A DNA stretch of 6,577 nt from contig JAGWRH010000326.1 in NCBI GenBank assembly GCA_028876695.1, forward strand, positions 1 through 6,577, written 5' to 3'. Source of the stretch: Acidobacteriota bacterium (lineage in GTDB: Bacteria; Acidobacteriota; Terriglobia; Acidiferrales; UBA7541). Below are positions 4,848 to 6,577 of this stretch, in pieces. The notes beneath the pieces were generated by a model, which saw nothing but the letters and a program-made list of their open reading frames with translations, was not told the DNA's origin and ran no database searches. Each line of letters opens with the position of its first letter. The stretch's first letter is position 1. A program made the position numbers and the translations under genes.

Positions 4848-5360
4848 TTAATCCTTCAGGGTCTTCAAAAGGGCGGCTAACTTCTTGAAATAACGCTTCT
4901 TAAGTCCAAGCGTGGCGCCCGCGTTCTGCCCGCTGGTGCTCGGCAGAACGAACACTGACGCGCCGTACAGCTTTTCTTTCTGCAGACCCAGTTTGCACGC
5001 GCGCCCCGTGAATTTTTCATACGCCGTTTTTCCGTTGAACGCCACCACTCGCGGATGCAAGTCCTCCAGCTTCTGTGCGAGCAGGACGCGGCCTTCGGCG
5101 AATTCGTGGCGCTCGATTTCTTCGATTCCACGCGTCGGCCGCTTCACCAGGTCGGTCATGCCGATGCCGAATTCGATCATGCGCCGGTCTTCTTCGTAGC
5201 TGAGCGGTTCGGGAATCACGCCGGATTCGTACATGATGGGCCAAAATAAATTGGCGCGTCCCGCGTAGTAATGCCCGACGCGGGCGGAGCGGTCGCTGGG
5301 GTTGATTCCGACCAGGACCATTTTCATTCCTTTACGAAGATAATCCGGCAAAGTCCGCAT
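4848..5360 (-). CDS. mug: Mismatch-specific uracil/thymine-DNA glycosylase (Mug/TDG family)
   Basis: This 170-residue protein matches UDG family 2 (Mug/TDG), base-excision repair enzymes that remove uracil or related bases from mispairs with guanine. Motif 1 is VLVGINPSDRS (15-25), with Asn20 at the catalytic position; E. coli Mug reads GINPG. The GHYYAGRANLFW segment (29-40) follows as in Mug (..ANRFW). GIGMTDLVKRPTRG (65-78) is the family's central block, PRVVAFNGKTAYEKF (103-117) the next core strand and helix, and LPSTSGQNA (139-147) is motif 2, the minor-groove wedge. Length agrees with E. coli Mug. The Ser after INP and the SGQNA wedge are variants that could shift specificity. ATG 5360 begins the expected LPDYLRKGMKMVLVGINP lead, but no Shine-Dalgarno is visible. 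A GATAAT box only 10 bp upstream hints at a leaderless transcript. It is divergent from the sigma gene. Confidence 0.92.
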   Translation of the reverse strand: MRTLPDYLRKGMKMVLVGINPSDRSARVGHYYAGRANLFWPIMYESGVIPEPLSYEEDRRMIEFGIGMTDLVKRPTRGIEEIERHEFAEGRVLLAQKLEDLHPRVVAFNGKTAYEKFTGRACKLGLQKEKLYGASVFVLPSTSGQNAGATLGLKKRYFKKLAALLKTLKD

Positions 5361-5381
5361 GTGCAGGTAGATTATCGAAAT

Positions 5382-5412
5382 CCCGCGCGAATCGAGCGGC
5401 AGTTCTCGCGGG
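5382..5412. repeat. Imperfect inverted repeat upstream of the mug-like gene
   Basis: CCCGCG (5382-5387), a mismatch and GAA (5389-5391) pair with TTC (5403-5405) and CGCGGG (5407-5412) around an 11-nt loop. It lies 22-52 bp before the mug-like start, where a promoter for that gene would be, so a regulatory site is possible but unproven. Confidence 0.35.
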
Positions 5413-5541
5413 CGTTGCCGTGTCGTGTACGTGCCGCGGAAGAACGCGTCGCGGGCGCCGGCCCAGCATGCCCCGGGCGGGATGCACCGGATCAGCGCGA
5501 TGGCCGACGAGAGGGTATGCTACCATCAGTGCCGCGGGGTC

Positions 5542-6183
5542 ATGATGAGTTCTCCCAAAGTTAATTCAACTCAAGCGACGTTTCTTCCCTCGCAAGTAGT
5601 CAAGGACGACGAATCGGCCCTGGTAAGCGCCGCGAAAACGGGCGACATCCAGGCGTTCGAGACCCTCGTCAGCCGCTACGAGCGCAAGATCTTTCGTCTC
5701 ACCCAGAACATCACCCAAAACCGCGAGGATGCCGAGGACGCCATGCAAGAGGCGTTCCTGAAGGCGTACGAGCATCTGGACGGCTTCCAGGGCAACTCGC
5801 GCTTTTACACCTGGCTGGTGCGGATCGCGGTGAACCAGGCGCTGATGAAGCTGCGCCGCCGCCGGACTAATATCGTGTCGCTGGATGAAGATGTGGACAC
5901 CAGCGAGGACACCATGCCCCGGGAGGTGGAGGATTGGGGACCTTCGCCCGAAGAGCGCTATCAGCAATCGGAACTTGGCGATATCCTGTCGAAAGCGATC
6001 GGAGATCTCGATCCGGGTTTTCGAATCGTGTTCCAGCTTCGCGACATCGAACAGTTGTCAACCGAGGAAACGGCGGAGGCGTTAGGGCTCTCCGTTCCCG
6101 CGGTCAAATCGAGACTGTTGCGCGCACGGCTGAAGTTGCGCCACAATCTGAACCGCTATTTTCGGCGAGGGGCGACGACGTGA
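5542..6183 (+). CDS. ECF-type RNA polymerase sigma factor (RpoE-like)
   Basis: The product, 213 residues from ATG 5542, is a two-domain sigma-70 family factor of the extracytoplasmic-function class. Region 2 spans about 25-105, with DAEDAMQEAFLKAYEHL (63-79, core-binding and -10 recognition helix) and FYTWLVRIAVNQALMKLRRR (88-107). An acidic linker follows (about 113-140: DEDVDTSED, REVEDWGPSPEER). Region 4 covers about 145-205, with the HTH LSTEETAEALGLSVPAVKSR that reads the -35. Regions 1.1 and 3 are absent, as expected for ECF factors. The next gene is its anti-sigma factor, joined by a 4-nt GTGA overlap, so the two should be made in matched amounts. The start is uncertain: a second ATG follows at once (5545), ATG 5500 is in frame upstream, and the ribosome-binding site is poor (GCGGGG). 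No ECF-type GGAAC autoregulatory promoter is evident. Confidence 0.95.
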   Translation: MMSSPKVNSTQATFLPSQVVKDDESALVSAAKTGDIQAFETLVSRYERKIFRLTQNITQNREDAEDAMQEAFLKAYEHLDGFQGNSRFYTWLVRIAVNQALMKLRRRRTNIVSLDEDVDTSEDTMPREVEDWGPSPEERYQQSELGDILSKAIGDLDPGFRIVFQLRDIEQLSTEETAEALGLSVPAVKSRLLRARLKLRHNLNRYFRRGATT

Positions 6184-6425
6184 AATGCAAGGAGATCGTA
6201 AAGGAGCTGGCGGACTATCTTGACGAGGACCTGGATGCGACGCTGAAGAAGTCCATCGAGGAGCATCTGGGCAAGTGCCAGGATTGCCGGCTGGTGGTCG
6301 ATACGACCAAGCAGACCATCCAGATCTTCTGCAATTCCGAACCGGCGCCTCTACCCGCGGAAACGCGAAACAAATTGCATCACGCGCTGGCCAAGCATCT
6401 GCACCACAGAAACGTGACGCCCTAG
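6180..6425 (+). CDS. Zinc-finger (ZAS/zf-HC2) anti-sigma factor, short soluble form
   Basis: The product is 81 residues from GTG 6180, which overlaps the sigma TGA as GTGA; GAGGGG lies 7 nt upstream and supports this start. The N-terminal half is a zinc-binding anti-sigma domain: Cys3, then an amphipathic helix (IVKELADYLDEDLDATLKKS), then HLGKCQDC with His29, Cys33 and Cys36, the H-x3-C-x2-C motif. Such proteins wrap the partner sigma factor and release it on a signal, often thiol oxidation with zinc loss. The C-terminal tail is short, His-rich (LHHALAKHLHH) and has no membrane helix, so this is a cytosolic anti-sigma rather than a membrane-anchored one. That favours a cytoplasmic, perhaps redox, signal (inference). 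It ends convergently with the next gene on a shared CTAG. Confidence 0.9.
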   Translation: MKCKEIVKELADYLDEDLDATLKKSIEEHLGKCQDCRLVVDTTKQTIQIFCNSEPAPLPAETRNKLHHALAKHLHHRNVTP

Positions 6426-6577
6426 ACGCCGCGACCGTCCGCCGCGCGGCCTTCATCGCGCCAAACCGGCACTTCTTTCCCCATTCCCTGCTTGCGAGCA
6501 ATTTCGTACACGTGGCCGGCCGTGACCACGTCCTCGATCGCAATTCCGTTGGATTTGAACAACGTAATCTGACCGGA
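6422..6577 (-). CDS. Ornithine cyclodeaminase/mu-crystallin family protein, C-terminal end only
   Basis: Only the last 51 residues are inside the window. The frame is open from the right edge to TAG (6424-6422). It reads SGQITLFKSNGIAIEDVVTA then GHVYEIARKQGMG and a short charged tail. The TLFKSnGiAieDv...vYe.A...G.G pattern is the conserved C-terminal block of the ornithine cyclodeaminase/mu-crystallin (OCD) family: NAD(P)-dependent enzymes such as ornithine cyclodeaminase, alanine dehydrogenase and related imine reductases. The fragment cannot decide the substrate. Its stop shares CTAG with the convergent anti-sigma gene, so no separate terminator fits between them. Confidence 0.85.
   Translation of the reverse strand, partial: SGQITLFKSNGIAIEDVVTAGHVYEIARKQGMGKEVPVWRDEGRAADGRGV

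Noticed and set aside
5425..5541. N-terminal extension of the sigma factor to 5425
   Set aside because: The added 39 residues are Arg/Pro/Cys-rich and unlike ECF N-termini. The conserved region starts shortly after 5542.
1..6577. CRISPR arrays, tRNA/rRNA genes, insertion sequences, toxin-antitoxin or phage modules
   Set aside because: No regular direct repeats with spacers, tRNA cloverleaf, transposase or integrase sequence was seen on either strand.

Overview
This GC-rich window probably comes from a soil-type acidobacterium (Acidobacteriota, Terriglobia-like). That is an inference from the gene style and from interspersed hairpin repeats around GGCACGAC-N4-GTCGTGCC and TGTCATCCCGA...GGGATCTGC, which I associate with those genomes. 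No marker gene in the window proves it.

Layout. Positions 1-472 (-) hold the 5' part of a DUF2239-family gene that runs off the left edge. It is divergent from a GrpB/UPF0157-family nucleotidyltransferase-fold gene (571-1167, +), and the shared spacer carries a repeated TCCGGGTA box. After a repeat-bearing spacer comes an exported alpha/beta hydrolase on the minus strand (about 2360-1569). Next is a 0.5-kb gene-poor stretch (about 2475-2985) packed with hairpins and with diverged second copies of the first spacer's repeats.

The centre is a tight minus-strand operon read from 4538 down to 2986: (i) an ArsC/Spx-family thioredoxin-fold protein whose reading frame is interrupted by one TGA exactly at the catalytic first cysteine of the CxxC motif; (ii) a short protein with only the NAD-binding domain of 3-hydroxyacyl-CoA dehydrogenase, with both catalytic residues changed; (iii) a macro-domain ADP-ribose-binding protein. 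Spacing is 0 nt and then a 4-nt ATGA overlap, so the three are probably co-translated. The TGA is best read as selenocysteine: a strong ribosome-binding site and ATG precede it, homology continues in frame on both sides, it creates a UxxC redox motif, and a bacterial SECIS-like stem-loop can be drawn right after it. An ordinary gene caller would report only a 67-codon TTG-started fragment here. This is the most interesting part of the window.

To the right are a Mug/TDG-type uracil-DNA glycosylase (5360-4848, -), then a divergent pair made of an ECF sigma factor (5542-6183, +) and its zinc-finger (ZAS/zf-HC2) anti-sigma factor, coupled through a GTGA overlap. Last is the 3' end of an ornithine cyclodeaminase/mu-crystallin-family gene on the minus strand (6577-6422). 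Its stop codon and that of the anti-sigma gene share the palindrome CTAG.
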